Positions 1-10,063 are shown, counted from the stretch's first letter. The stretch is DNA of 64,000 bases from Paenibacillus sinopodophylli (GCF_005930355.1 NZ_VDBO01000001.1:1729403-1793402); one strand, 5' to 3'. The notes: generated by a model not told the origin, from the letters alone. Made by a program: numbers and translations.

Positions 1-1090
1 TCTCCACATTATTTGTTGTGGATGTCGCTCCTTGTACGGTATAGAAGTCTTCATCCACACCTGTTAATGTACGCCCTGGTTTAGGCGTGATTGTTATGGC
101 TGCTGTATATGCAGTATTGCCAGCAAATGTACTGCCTGCAGGCAACCAAGTAATCGTCGCTGTATAATCATCCGTTTCCGGCAGCTCAGCTACTGGTGTT
201 TCTCCTGTTACTGGTACAGTAACACCAGCAATGGCTGACGTTGTGATTGTCGCAGCTGTTGCTGGGAATACCGCCGTAACAACACCCGAATCCGCAGCAC
301 TAGTTGTCGTTATTGCTCCAGCTACAGTAAAGAAGTCTTCCGCTACGCCAGTTAATGTATAGCCTTCTTTTGGTGAAACAGTAATGGTTGCCGTATAAGC
401 TGTATAGGTCGAGAAAGTGACAGAAACAGGTGACCAGGCAATCGTTGCTGTGTATTCACTTGTATCTGTCAAAGTTGTTACAGGTACAGCTCCCGCCTCT
501 GGAACCGTTATGCCAGCAATGGTTGCCGTTGTAATGGTCGCAGCTGTTGCTGGGAATGCTGCTGTTAAACCACCTGAACCCGCTTCATTGGATGCTTGTG
601 CTCCAGCAACCGTATAGTAGTCATCGGTTACACCAATTAATGTGTATCCTTCTTTCGGAGTAAGAGAGACAGTAGCTGTATACGCTGTGCTAGGAGCAAA
701 GGTTGTATGAACTGGTGACCAGTTAACCGTTGCTGTGTAAGCTGGTGCGTCCAGCTCAGTTACTGGCGTCGCTCCTGCTACGGGCACCGTTACTCCAGTA
801 ATGGCTGCAGCAACTGTGGCATCTGTTGCTGGGAACAGTGCTGTAATAATGCCTGCATCCGCATCATTCGATGCTGTTGCTCCATAGACTTCGAATAAAT
901 CCTCCGTTACGCCTGTTACTGTATATCCATTCTTCGGCGTAATCGTTATGGTTGCTGTATAAGCTGTATTCGTAGCAAATGTGCTATGTGCAGGTAACCA
1001 AGCAATCGTTGCTGAGTACTCGGTCGTATCCGCTAATGTTGCTACCGGTGTTTCACCTGCTGCTGGCACCGTTACTCCATTAATCTCAGA
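1..1090 (-). repeat. Tandem Ig-like repeats within the surface protein
   Basis: Four units (the last cut by the window edge) recur with a period of roughly 284-288 bases. Each begins with G-V/I-T-V-P-x-x-G-x-x-P-V and carries YTATI.W.P, TAYTATIT.TPK.GYT.TGV.EDF and a closing TAVFPATAATI. The approximate starts in coding order are 1083, 800, 516 and 228. Units are related but not identical at DNA level, as expected for an old in-frame domain expansion. Confidence 0.8.
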
Positions 1091-2668
1091 GCTAGTAATG
1101 GTGACGAGCTTGATATTCTCTGCAATAACATTCAATACTTGTTCGTAAGATGCCGGTTGATCGCTTGTTTCCGCTGTTCGTACATAAATCTGATCTCCTG
1201 CGCTGACAGAAATATTGTCCACGCTTGTTTCATCAGCATTAACCGCTGCGTATGAGCCCTCATTAATTTTATACTCCAGCTCATCTGTCATATCGATTAA
1301 CTTCGTTGTACTCGGATTCGTTCCAGCTACCAGGCTTGCTTCTGGTGCCGCCGCTGGCTTGATGTCCGCACTGCTTACCGTCCATGTTTTTGATACCGAA
1401 TGATTGGCTGTTAACCGTACCGTAATAATATCGTTGATACTTGCACTAATATCATCTGAAGTACCTGTGAAAGGCGTGTAGGTACTACCATCCGTCGAAT
1501 ACTCCATGCCATTGTCAAAATAACTCAGCTTTGTTGTACCGCCATCCGTTCCTTGCGTCAACGCACCCTTCCATAGTTGCGGGTATTGACCAGCAACAAA
1601 ATACCAAACCGAAGGATCCCAGCTGCCGAATGTGGCTGCATCCTGCATCTGGGCGGTTGTTCTAGGATCACCTTTTCCCGTATCCGATTTCCCTGATGTT
1701 GTGCTGTTATAAAAGCTGCCGCTGAAAGATGCAGATCCCGTTCCAGCATAAATTCCCAGCAAGCCACCAACATCAAATCCAGTTCCGGTTACTACGCCTG
1801 TGGAGTAGCTGCTCGCGACGGTCCCGCCAAAATAACCGTTATTAATTCCAGCCAAACCACCTACATTATTTACACCTGTCACACTTCCCGTCGCATAGCT
1901 GTTTCTAATCGGTCCTTCCATATTATAGGCAACTAAACCGCCTACATAATCCGCTGTTCCTGTTATATTTCCAGTCGCATAGCTTTGGCTAATGGTACCT
2001 TGGTTTTGTCCTACCAGCCCTGCTACAAAACCGAGTCCCGTTACATTAATGGTCGTGTAACTGTCTACTATGGTTCCAGTGTTTACTCCTGCTAGTCCAG
2101 CTACTTGACTAGCAGGACCTGCGCCAGTGACAACGCCTGTTCCGGTTACATGACTATTACGAATCGTTGACCCGTAGTTATTTCCAACCAGGGCACCAAC
2201 AGCACTACCCGTTTGATCACTTTTCTGACCTTTAACATTCACGTTCTCCAGAATCATATTGCTCAAGGAACCACCTTGTATAATTCCGAACAACCCCACC
2301 TGATTTGCATCTCTATCTATTTTTAAATTTTTAATTTTAAACCCATTACCGTCATAGTTTCCTTGAAACCTTTTATCATCATACCCATAACCATTGAATG
2401 TATGATACCCAATCGGATTCCAGTTCGCGTATGCACTTAAATCAATCTCTGCGGTCTGTTCAAAATAGAGACCCCAATCCAAATAATTTCTGACCTCGTC
2501 AAGCTGAGCTGCCGTTGCAATTAGATAAGGGTCGTTTGCCGTACCTGTCCCCCCAGCAAATACTGCTGCATGCGCTTTGTCTCCTCCAACAAACAGCCCG
2601 CTAAACCCACCTAGCAACAGTAACATAGCTAGCATGCTGGATACTGCTCTTTTAAACGTATAACTCAA
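1..2668 (-). CDS. Secreted GLUG-repeat and Ig-like-repeat protein (C-terminus beyond window)
   Basis: The frame stays open from a TTG at 2668 to the window edge, so the 3' end is missing. The start is supported by AGGAGG seven bases upstream and by an immediate signal peptide (basic SYTFKR, hydrophobic MLAMLLLLGGFSGLF, AHA cleavage region). After it comes a stretch typical of GLUG-containing surface proteins (FAGGTGTANDPYLIATAAQL), then at about 1650-2300 repeated units of the form VGGLVGxN..SYSTGxVTG. These are followed by a segment with WTVSSADIKPA and, from about 1090 downward, tandem units of about 95 residues (TVPVAGATPV ... TITPKEGYTLTGV). No catalytic motif is visible. Role inferred as cell-surface or extracellular adhesion; an anchoring domain may lie in the missing part. 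Confidence 0.8.
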   Translation of the reverse strand, partial: MSYTFKRAVSSMLAMLLLLGGFSGLFVGGDKAHAAVFAGGTGTANDPYLIATAAQLDEVRNYLDWGLYFEQTAEIDLSAYANWNPIGYHTFNGYGYDDKRFQGNYDGNGFKIKNLKIDRDANQVGLFGIIQGGSLSNMILENVNVKGQKSDQTGSAVGALVGNNYGSTIRNSHVTGTGVVTGAGPASQVAGLAGVNTGTIVDSYTTINVTGLGFVAGLVGQNQGTISQSYATGNITGTADYVGGLVAYNMEGPIRNSYATGSVTGVNNVGGLAGINNGYFGGTVASSYSTGVVTGTGFDVGGLLGIYAGTGSASFSGSFYNSTTSGKSDTGKGDPRTTAQMQDAATFGSWDPSVWYFVAGQYPQLWKGALTQGTDGGTTKLSYFDNGMEYSTDGSTYTPFTGTSDDISASINDIITVRLTANHSVSKTWTVSSADIKPAAAPEASLVAGTNPSTTKLIDMTDELEYKINEGSYAAVNADETSVDNISVSAGDQIYVRTAETSDQPASYEQVLNVIAENIKLVTITSSEINGVTVPAAGETPVATLADTTEYSATIAWLPAHSTFATNTAYTATITITPKNGYTVTGVTEDLFEVYGATASNDADAGIITALFPATDATVAAAITGVTVPVAGATPVTELDAPAYTATVNWSPVHTTFAPSTAYTATVSLTPKEGYTLIGVTDDYYTVAGAQASNEAGSGGLTAAFPATAATITTATIAGITVPEAGAVPVTTLTDTSEYTATIAWSPVSVTFSTYTAYTATITVSPKEGYTLTGVAEDFFTVAGAITTTSAADSGVVTAVFPATAATITTSAIAGVTVPVTGETPVAELPETDDYTATITWLPAGSTFAGNTAYTAAITITPKPGRTLTGVDEDFYTVQGATSTTNNVE

Positions 2669-2776
2669 TACAATTCCTCCTCTATGATGTCTGCTCCTAG
2701 CGCGAATAAGCATAACAGACACCAATGACGAGAAAATGACAAACTTCGACTAAGCCATGTAATTATAACGCACAAA

Positions 2777-2798
2777 ACCCTCTTAACAATAAGAGGGT
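2777..2798 (-). terminator. Rho-independent terminator
   Basis: A perfect 9-bp stem (ACCCTCTTA / TAAGAGGGT) with an ACAA loop, followed on the minus strand by TTTTG. It lies 39 bases past the stop of the GH78 gene. Confidence 0.75.
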
Positions 2799-2836
2799 AA
2801 GTGGCAGGTCGCTATTCGGCAATTCCATAAAATGGC

Positions 2837-4909
2837 TCAGTTTAGGCTCAACTCAAAGGGAATATCTTTCGTGAGCGGATACTCCCTCCCATGAATACGT
2901 ACGGTTCCTCCCGCTTGATTCGTGACGATCTGCAAGGTTTGTTTCGAAAGCTCAACGGATACCGTTCCCTTGTTTAACGGAACGGTTCCTTTAATCCATT
3001 CTAATCCGCCAAGCTGAGGCTCTACAACGAAGGTGTCGTATCCTGCTGAGGTAGAATACACACCTAAATAATACCGCCCTAGCAAATAGATCGGACTCGC
3101 TCCCCATGCATGACATAAGCTTTTGCCATAACGATCACCATACATGCCATAACGCTCAAGATCGGTTACTTCGGGATTATACTCCTCCCAGAATGTAGTC
3201 GCCCCAAGCTGAAGCATGCCGCCCCAATATTGCTCGATCTGATCGGTGACATACGCAAGATGGCCGATATTGCACATAACCTCCAGCTCATAAAACTTGA
3301 AATAAGGCGTACTGATCTGAGGCACGGCATCGTTGAGCATCACGTTTGCGATAATACTCTCCCGCTGCTCCTTATCCGCATATCCCCACAGCAGCGCGAA
3401 TATGTTGGCATGACGGGTAACGTTGCGTTTGCCCGATTCAGAGCTGTCTATATACGCTCCCCGCTCTTCGTCCCAGAAGGATGTTATAATTTTTTCTTTC
3501 AATTCATCATAACGCTTCATATAACGTTCTTCGCCAAGGCCAAGCCGTTCGCCGCATGCCCATGTCGCCTTCAAGCTCTCCGCGAACAGCATTTGTTCAG
3601 CACTCACGGCACCGGTTTTGTCGATTTCCGCCCAGTCGATGAAGACCCAATCTCCCTCTCTGCCTCGGATGAAACCGTCCGCGTCCGCAAGCGAGATACA
3701 ATAATCCATCATGGATTTCATTCGCGGGTAGATAAAGGTAATAAAGTCCATGTCCTTCGTTGCTTGATAATACGCCTCAATACTCATAATCCAGTAGAAG
3801 GAGTAGTCAAGAATCGTATTGATATGCTTCACAATCGGGTCTTTGCCGCGCAATGCAATAATTGTCCGCTTCGTAATATCCGTATCAAAATAAAGGTAGT
3901 TGTTGATCAAGTAGCTTTGGTAAGCGTCACCGGACCACACCCAACGATCTCGTTTGATTCCATCTAGGAAGAACTCCCGACTGTTCAAGTGAAACGTATA
4001 TTCTGCCGTATTCCATATTCGATTGACCATCTCATTCGAGCAAGTGAAGCTTCCTTTTTGATCAAATGGCAAAAACTCATACCAAGCGGTCAGCTTGAAT
4101 AGCTCCGTCTCTGCCCCCTGAATAAACACATACCGGAATGCCCGTGGAGGACAGCGATAGGCATCGCTACCCGCAGGAACCGAATCAATTAAAATACTGT
4201 GCTCCGTATCTAATGCCTCTTCGATTGATTCTCCGTAAAATAGCAAAATCTCGTTAGGCGACTGCAATTGCTCGAATGATAAAGCTGCAAAGGTCTCTTG
4301 TCCGTAGTCGTACAGAATGCCGTCCACTCTTGTCTCTATCGATACAGGCTTTATTTCCTCATAATGAAATGCAAATAGGTTAGGGTCATCTTCTTTATTC
4401 AGATACAGCTCGTTACAACCGGCAGGAAGCCAGTCGAAGCTGAAATTATTTGCCTCCCAAGTCGAGTCGCTGGCACTTTGATCCCCATCCACATAGACAC
4501 ATGGCAATCCGTCCGTACGGGCAATACTTATGATAATCTCATGCTCGCCAGGCGTTAGAGTAACAGGGTTGCCGAAGGGGAGCTTCCGCCCATCGACCAT
4601 CACGTGTCCGATACCATGGGCATATACGGTCATTTCCTCCGAATTGTCGCAATGCACCTGTTTACGAAAACGCACATTGTGATAGCAGTCGTCCAATCGC
4701 CAAAAGGCCGGCCAGTAATGATGGCGTTCTTCGCGCCTAGTGTTTAGCAGCAAATGATGAAAGATTTCGAAATCGCCAGGATACCAAATCCACACAGGTT
4801 TTTTGTTCAAATCGTCCTCATCCTTTCGCAGCTCCTGCTGAGAGCGGAAATTGTTTAATACAGCCATTATATCAATTGCAAGCCGTACGTTTCCCTTTAA
4901 TATAGACAT
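2837..4909 (-). CDS. Alpha-L-rhamnosidase, GH78 family
   Basis: 690 residues, no signal peptide, so probably cytoplasmic. It would release terminal alpha-L-rhamnose from oligosaccharides such as rhamnogalacturonan or plant glycosides. Visible family signs: N-terminal beta-sandwich regions (about 60-290), then the (alpha/alpha)6 barrel opening with the GH78 signature DGIKRDRWVWSGD (about 335-350), the acidic segment TTFWEEYNP near 570, and CHAWGASPIYLLGRYYLGV near 600, which leads to the C-terminal beta-sandwich. Start chosen at 4909 because GAAGGG precedes it; an in-frame ATG 14 codons later is a weaker alternative. Divergent from an AraC regulator that probably controls it. Substrate linkage cannot be read from sequence. 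Confidence 0.88.
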   Translation of the reverse strand: MSILKGNVRLAIDIMAVLNNFRSQQELRKDEDDLNKKPVWIWYPGDFEIFHHLLLNTRREERHHYWPAFWRLDDCYHNVRFRKQVHCDNSEEMTVYAHGIGHVMVDGRKLPFGNPVTLTPGEHEIIISIARTDGLPCVYVDGDQSASDSTWEANNFSFDWLPAGCNELYLNKEDDPNLFAFHYEEIKPVSIETRVDGILYDYGQETFAALSFEQLQSPNEILLFYGESIEEALDTEHSILIDSVPAGSDAYRCPPRAFRYVFIQGAETELFKLTAWYEFLPFDQKGSFTCSNEMVNRIWNTAEYTFHLNSREFFLDGIKRDRWVWSGDAYQSYLINNYLYFDTDITKRTIIALRGKDPIVKHINTILDYSFYWIMSIEAYYQATKDMDFITFIYPRMKSMMDYCISLADADGFIRGREGDWVFIDWAEIDKTGAVSAEQMLFAESLKATWACGERLGLGEERYMKRYDELKEKIITSFWDEERGAYIDSSESGKRNVTRHANIFALLWGYADKEQRESIIANVMLNDAVPQISTPYFKFYELEVMCNIGHLAYVTDQIEQYWGGMLQLGATTFWEEYNPEVTDLERYGMYGDRYGKSLCHAWGASPIYLLGRYYLGVYSTSAGYDTFVVEPQLGGLEWIKGTVPLNKGTVSVELSKQTLQIVTNQAGGTVRIHGREYPLTKDIPFELSLN

Positions 4910-4983
4910 TTAATCCCTTCAATAAGGACATCTGCATGAAGTTAAGCTATACTATTCGTACTAACGATACGAGGAATGATTCG

Positions 4984-5850
4984 ATGGATCGCAAACACCA
5001 AGTGTTCAGCAGTCATATTTTTCTCCCGAACAATCTGCATATGTGGGTAAACCGATATACCGAGGACTTCATGGTTCCATACCATGAGCATGATTTTATC
5101 GAGTATTGTTATGTTGCCGAGGGGAGTGGCTTTCACCATATTGAGCAAGAGACGTTCCCCATTCACAAAGGCTGGCTATTTATCATCCCGATTGGTGTCG
5201 CTCATGTATTCAGGCCGTCTACCTCCGAGCGTTCCAGTAAACCTCCTATTGTGTACAATTGCTTGTTCGACACTCATCTGGCGACCGAGCTATCCAGCCT
5301 GCAAGAGCAGCCTGTTCAAGAGCATTTGTTCAGCCTAGGAAACAATACCATGTCCTACTTTTCAGTCTACGACCGGGATGGGTCTATCGAAATCATCATG
5401 CAGAAGCTGTATCGTGAAATGTCCGTGCGAGATACCGGCTCCAAAACGATGTTATATACGCTATTAAGCCAGCTCATCGTCACGGTTTATAGGCGGAGAT
5501 ATGGCGATAAGAATCCGTTAACACATGAATCTGCTGACTTTAATGATGTCATTTATTATTTGGATCAACACTTTAATCAGGCAATAACGCTGTCGGGGCT
5601 ATCCCGCTTTGCAGGCTGGAGCGAAAGACATCTCCAGCGCCTTTTCCTCAAACATACCGGACAAACCTTTGGTTCCTTTCTCCAAAATCTTCGTATACAG
5701 AAAAGCTGTGAACTGCTGCGCAGCAGCGGACTTAAAATAAACGTGATTGCGGATGCGGTCGGTTATCGCAGTATTGACTCATTTAACTCCGCATTCAAAA
5801 AAACGGTTGGCCTCACCCCGACAGAGTATCGTAAAGCTTCTTTCACCTAA
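4984..5850 (+). CDS. AraC-family regulator beside the rhamnosidase
   Basis: 288 residues. The N-terminal half is a cupin-like ligand-binding domain (HEHDFIEYCYVAEGSG, then PIGVAHVF), and the C-terminal 100 residues hold two helix-turn-helix motifs ending in VGYRSIDSFNSAFKKTVGLTPTEYR. The ATG at 4984 is preferred over one at 4936 because GAGGAATG lies just before it and because 4936 leaves almost no room for promoters against the divergent GH78 gene. Likely a sugar-responsive activator of that gene (inference from gene order). Confidence 0.85.
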   Translation: MDRKHQVFSSHIFLPNNLHMWVNRYTEDFMVPYHEHDFIEYCYVAEGSGFHHIEQETFPIHKGWLFIIPIGVAHVFRPSTSERSSKPPIVYNCLFDTHLATELSSLQEQPVQEHLFSLGNNTMSYFSVYDRDGSIEIIMQKLYREMSVRDTGSKTMLYTLLSQLIVTVYRRRYGDKNPLTHESADFNDVIYYLDQHFNQAITLSGLSRFAGWSERHLQRLFLKHTGQTFGSFLQNLRIQKSCELLRSSGLKINVIADAVGYRSIDSFNSAFKKTVGLTPTEYRKASFT

Positions 5851-5862
5851 TGGACGCAAAAC

Positions 5863-5897
5863 AGCCTGATAGATCTAAGAGCTTGATCTATCAGGCT
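5863..5897. terminator. Bidirectional terminator hairpin
   Basis: A perfect 13-bp stem (AGCCTGATAGATC / GATCTATCAGGCT) with a 9-base loop between the convergent AraC and GH42 genes. The T-rich tail is modest on either strand. Confidence 0.65.
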
Positions 5898-5944
5898 TCA
5901 TCTCGTTTTGAGTTGTACTAGTAGTGCTAACTAATTATTAATGG

Positions 5945-7963
5945 TTATACAGAAGTTGTGGTCTCCTCAACAATGACAAATCCCCAGCTATCTAACTCGA
6001 TTGATTCGCCGGAAGTAATACTCCGCTCAGACAACAGTTCGATTCCGCCACCATGTGGGTAAGTGAAAGACTTCGGACTGCTAGAATAGTTGAAATAATA
6101 ACGAATGGCTCGTCCTGCTTCATTTATCCCGTTCTTAACGATCAATGGAAAGCGCAGCTCCTGATCAACACCCATTAATCCTGCAGCCTTGCAAGCTCTC
6201 TCCAATACTTTCCCTGCAACCTCTGGACTTGGCATGTAACCGATATAGGTTGCCGTACCAAGGCCAAATTGGTTTTCCGTTATAGCTGCATATTTCCCCC
6301 AGTGCGGATGATCATACCAAGCAAGCACCTCAGCCGTTGTTGGCGTAAGCAGCTCCATCCAAACATTAACACGGTTAGACTCCACTTCAACGTCGAAAGG
6401 ATTTCCTTTTAGCGAAACTTCATTAGGTTCTACAAACTGACTATATTGAACGCCGCACGCTTTCTCAATTATGGCTGGTTGCATGCTGGCTCGAACCTGA
6501 ATTTGTTCATTTGCGAACCCGCTCTTGAACGTATAGACAACATGGCCGCCATTCTCGACGTATTGATTCAGCTTTTCAAGCAGCTCATCCGAAGCCGCAT
6601 AAAGTGCTGGTACCACAATCAGACCATAGCTGCCAAAGCTATCGGACGAGCCTGGATACAGCAGATCACAGCCAATATTCATCTCATACAGCTGATCATA
6701 GAGCACGCGAACGATTTCATTATAACGCACTTCACCGCCAGGCAGCTTGAACCATTCGATTGCGGTTAACGCCTCGTTACTGACAAGCATTGCAACTTTG
6801 TTTTCCTTTTTCAGATTAATAAGATTAGCAGATAGGCGCTTGAAATCTCGGCCAATCGTCATTGCTTCCTCATACGTTGGATTCGTTCCCAGATCATGAC
6901 TGAGCAAGCCTTTCCAATACGTTTCAATCGAATTATGAATTGAATGCCAATGCCAATATTCAACCATATTGGCCCCAGAAGCGAGATGGCTGAAGGCTTG
7001 TAGACGAAGCTGACCTGGATAAGGCGTCCAATTCGGGAACGCCTGCGCTTGTGTCTCAAGCACGAAATAATTTTTACCCTTTAGCGAACGAGTGGAATCC
7101 CCGCCAAATGAGATTTCCTTGCCAGTCAGTTCATCCTGCGATGGATGATAAATATCGACTCCCGCAATATCGAGTGCCTTGGCTGCTTCGAAGTGATCGA
7201 CATCCTTCTGGACACCAAACGAATGACCGCGCCAATCAAAATCAAAGTTATGTGTCACAAACTGACCAGGCTGCTTGTACTCATTCACAATCAAAACCTG
7301 CCAAGCTAGAAAATCAGTAACGAGCTGACGCTGGAAACGAGAGAACTCGGCACCGAGACTGCCGTTAATTGTACCTACAACAGAAGGGAAGTCCTCCCAG
7401 CTATTAATGCGATTACTCCAATAATCGAGGCCAAATTCCTTATTCAGCCTCTCTATCGTACCGAATTTCTCCTTCATATACTTGACGAAGCGGAGCTGTA
7501 CGTTAGGACCACTCGTCTCGTAATGCTTCGTTTCGTTATCTACCTGATAACCAATTACGGCAGGATGGCTGCACACTCTTGCAATAAGCTTGCGAATAAT
7601 TCGCTCTGAATAGAAAAGATACGCTGGGCTTATAATGTCCATAATCTGCCTCGCGCCATAGCGTCCTGGCCCCCTCGGCGTCTCAGCGAGCACCTCTGGA
7701 TGCTCTTTCACCATCCATGTCGGCACAGCATACGTCGGCGTTCCGACAATAACGTGAATATCTGCTTTATGCATCGCATCGAGCACACGGTCAACACTGG
7801 AAAAGTCAAAGACGCCATTTTGCGGTTCATGCGTACTCCAACTCGATTCGGCAATGCGGACGAGATTAATGCCGGCAGCCTTCATCATTCGAATATCTTC
7901 CTCAAGCCGCTCATAAGGCATATATTCATCATAGTAAGCTACACCGTAATATAATTGCTGCAT
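5945..7963 (-). CDS. Beta-galactosidase, GH42 family
   Basis: 672 residues, typical GH42 length, no signal peptide. Predicted to hydrolyse terminal beta-D-galactosides inside the cell, for instance galactan side-chain oligomers. The N-terminal TIM barrel begins YYGVAYYDEYMP. The acid/base Glu is E144 in VDNETKHYE and the nucleophile E303 in FVLETQAQAF; the trimerisation (about 385-590) and small C-terminal beta domains follow. The start has AAAGGAGA nine bases upstream. Divergent from the AraC gene at 8187, its likely regulator. It lacks the four-cysteine zinc cluster seen in some GH42 enzymes, as far as I can see. Confidence 0.92.
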   Translation of the reverse strand: MQQLYYGVAYYDEYMPYERLEEDIRMMKAAGINLVRIAESSWSTHEPQNGVFDFSSVDRVLDAMHKADIHVIVGTPTYAVPTWMVKEHPEVLAETPRGPGRYGARQIMDIISPAYLFYSERIIRKLIARVCSHPAVIGYQVDNETKHYETSGPNVQLRFVKYMKEKFGTIERLNKEFGLDYWSNRINSWEDFPSVVGTINGSLGAEFSRFQRQLVTDFLAWQVLIVNEYKQPGQFVTHNFDFDWRGHSFGVQKDVDHFEAAKALDIAGVDIYHPSQDELTGKEISFGGDSTRSLKGKNYFVLETQAQAFPNWTPYPGQLRLQAFSHLASGANMVEYWHWHSIHNSIETYWKGLLSHDLGTNPTYEEAMTIGRDFKRLSANLINLKKENKVAMLVSNEALTAIEWFKLPGGEVRYNEIVRVLYDQLYEMNIGCDLLYPGSSDSFGSYGLIVVPALYAASDELLEKLNQYVENGGHVVYTFKSGFANEQIQVRASMQPAIIEKACGVQYSQFVEPNEVSLKGNPFDVEVESNRVNVWMELLTPTTAEVLAWYDHPHWGKYAAITENQFGLGTATYIGYMPSPEVAGKVLERACKAAGLMGVDQELRFPLIVKNGINEAGRAIRYYFNYSSSPKSFTYPHGGGIELLSERSITSGESIELDSWGFVIVEETTTSV

Positions 7964-8186
7964 CTCTCAGCTCTCCTTTTATTCACCTGTTTATCGTTGA
8001 ATAGGTTCCTTCAACACCCTATACTCGAAGGAATCTGTAACCTTATTTTAATAGACAAGCGGACATGAATAAATGACAAAAAGATGCGACCTGTATTAAA
8101 ATATTGTCATAGATTTGTTTTTAACCTATTAGATAAGCGTATATATAATACTATTCATTTAAAATAATGCGATTCAAGGAGTTGCT

Positions 8187-9041
8187 ATGAACGAGCACAA
8201 TTTTCTGCCAAAACCCTTATTCACCAGACATGTATGCTTCCCGGATTATATAGGCGGTTTCAGTAATTATCCCGATCATATTGTCAACCGTGAATTCCAA
8301 ACCAAAGAATTTAATCTCCACCGCAATTACAATTTGCATATTGTGCTTGATGGCAAAGGATACGTGACAACAGAAGGTAAGCGTTATGAGCTATTGAAGG
8401 GGCAAGGCTTTCTCTATGGGCCTGGTATGAGACAAAGCTATTACTCGGATGCAAGCGAACCTTGGAGCATTCGGTGGGTTCATTTCTATGGGGAGCGATT
8501 GGAGGAGCTATTAGACAGCAGAGGCCTTGATGAGCCATGGTTATTTTCCTTATCTCACTTATCACCCGTCGAGAGCTTACTCGAGAAATTGTTGACGTTA
8601 GGCGAAGCCTATCAGATTGATGATGAATACACCGTCGCTTCAACTTTATACGAGCTTCTGACAAGGCTTTTGAACACTTCTGATCGACTAAATGTTCCGC
8701 TTAATTATGCATCAGACAAAATTCGGGCCGTTGCCAATTACGTTCGATCGCATAGCCAAGAGCCTTTCTCGATCGAGAAAGCCGCAGCTCTTGCTGGATA
8801 CAGCACCCATTACTTCAGTCGCAAATTCGGCCAGACGTTCGGTAAATCGTTTCCGGATTTCTTATTGGAATCCCGGCTGGTCCAAGCGAAGCGCCTTCTT
8901 GCTTCAACGGGACTATCCGTGAAACAGATCGCACTGGAAACAGGCTTCTCGCAGGCTAGCTACTTTAGCTCATGCTTCCGTCAGTTAGAGGGGATGACGC
9001 CTGTACAATTTCGAAGTTTGCATAGGATTGGGGATGAGTAA
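8187..9041 (+). CDS. AraC-family regulator beside the GH42 gene
   Basis: 284 residues: cupin-type N-terminal domain (REFQTKEFNLHRNYNLHIV, GYVTTEGKRYELLKGQGFLYGPG) and a C-terminal double HTH ending in TGFSQASYFSSCFRQLEGMTPVQFR. Start has AAGGAG seven bases upstream. The 223-base gap to the divergent GH42 gene is AT-rich and contains a TATAAT-like hexamer near 8144. Inferred local regulator of beta-galactoside use. Confidence 0.85.
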   Translation: MNEHNFLPKPLFTRHVCFPDYIGGFSNYPDHIVNREFQTKEFNLHRNYNLHIVLDGKGYVTTEGKRYELLKGQGFLYGPGMRQSYYSDASEPWSIRWVHFYGERLEELLDSRGLDEPWLFSLSHLSPVESLLEKLLTLGEAYQIDDEYTVASTLYELLTRLLNTSDRLNVPLNYASDKIRAVANYVRSHSQEPFSIEKAAALAGYSTHYFSRKFGQTFGKSFPDFLLESRLVQAKRLLASTGLSVKQIALETGFSQASYFSSCFRQLEGMTPVQFRSLHRIGDE

Positions 9042-9093
9042 TAATTTGAGGCAGGAAGAAACGGTCGTCTAGTATTGACTGCTTCTTGAATAG

Positions 9094-9167
9094 TGAAGTG
9101 CACCCCTATGATAGACATTGGATAAACCCCCTGATTAAACCGATGAAATTATAGGGGGTGCACTTCA
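9094..9167. mobile_element. 74-bp inverted-repeat element, possible MITE or internally deleted IS
   Basis: Ends TGAAGTGCACCCCTAT and ATAGGGGGTGCACTTCA are inverted copies differing by one base of indel, separated by about 40 bases. The body (CCCCCTGATTAAACC) reads like the inside of an insertion sequence end. It is too long-looped for a simple terminator, though it could serve as one for the AraC gene upstream. No clear target duplication seen. Confidence 0.4.
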
Positions 9168-9204
9168 TATACTCATATCTGGCTTTTCATTTATCTCAAC
9201 CCTT

Positions 9205-9897
9205 TTATATATATCCACTTATATCTGAACTATTTTCAATCTGCTTAAATTCTTCGTAATCTAATTCAAAATAAATATCAGATGATTTAGTATATTCTAC
9301 AAAAATATAATTGAAAAGGTAGTTATTCTTCTTAATAACATTTAATATTTTATAAATCAAATCGCGCTCTTCCGCCAAATTTCTCTTATTTATTTCTTTA
9401 TCTATGTCAATATATATATACGTACCTTCTTGCAGATACTTTTTAATCTCATGATAATTAGGTGGGGCACTTTTAGTATTTTCATTTTTTTCGTATGCTG
9501 ATGAATTCTGAATTATTATTTTCCCACTAACCTTATCATTTAGAAATGTTGAATCAAGATACTTACTTAACTCATTGTTTACTTGAAAAGTCCAATAATA
9601 TATAAAGTAATTATCGATAAGTTCATTTTTATTATTTGGATTTTGCCACACTCCAAATTTTATATCCTTTAATTCTACTGGACTAACTTCAACTGAATAT
9701 GTATTTTCTTTAAAGCTGTATATCACATCAGAATTAAGAACCATTTCATGAGAATAATTTTTTTTCAGATATTCGTTTGCATCATGTTTAAATTTAATCT
9801 TTCCCCACGGAGTTCCATAAAATAAGGAAAAAATCCAAAATAAAATAACCATGAAGATAATAATAACTGTCATTATCCATAATATATTTTTTTTCAT
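9205..9897 (-). CDS. YfjL-like single-pass membrane protein
   Basis: 230 residues from the ATG at 9897, chosen because GGGAGG lies seven bases upstream; a longer reading from 9930 has no such support. One N-terminal membrane segment (NILWIMTVIIIFMVILFWIF) is followed by an extracytoplasmic domain beginning GTPWGKIKFKHDANEYLKKNY, which resembles the uncharacterised YfjL-like family of Bacillota. The gene is much richer in A+T than the sugar genes on its left and sits against IS and Rhs debris, which suggests acquisition. Function unknown. Confidence 0.65.
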   Translation of the reverse strand: MKKNILWIMTVIIIFMVILFWIFSLFYGTPWGKIKFKHDANEYLKKNYSHEMVLNSDVIYSFKENTYSVEVSPVELKDIKFGVWQNPNNKNELIDNYFIYYWTFQVNNELSKYLDSTFLNDKVSGKIIIQNSSAYEKNENTKSAPPNYHEIKKYLQEGTYIYIDIDKEINKRNLAEERDLIYKILNVIKKNNYLFNYIFVEYTKSSDIYFELDYEEFKQIENSSDISGYI

Positions 9898-10063
9898 TGC
9901 CTTGCCTCCCACAAGAATGTTCTCTGGCATTTACTTACTCATTCAAACTCAGTAACAAAGTTTCCAGAAAACTAGAAGAAGATATGTAATGCCCCCATTG
10001 TCAAGACACGATTTCAGAGAAAATAAGTTATGTCCTCCTTTGATTGTGATAGGGGAGCGAGCC

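Noticed and set aside
3230..3967. A 245-codon open frame on the plus strand
   Set aside because: It lies wholly antisense to the GH78 gene, has no family-like sequence and no ribosome site; the minus-strand protein is clearly real.
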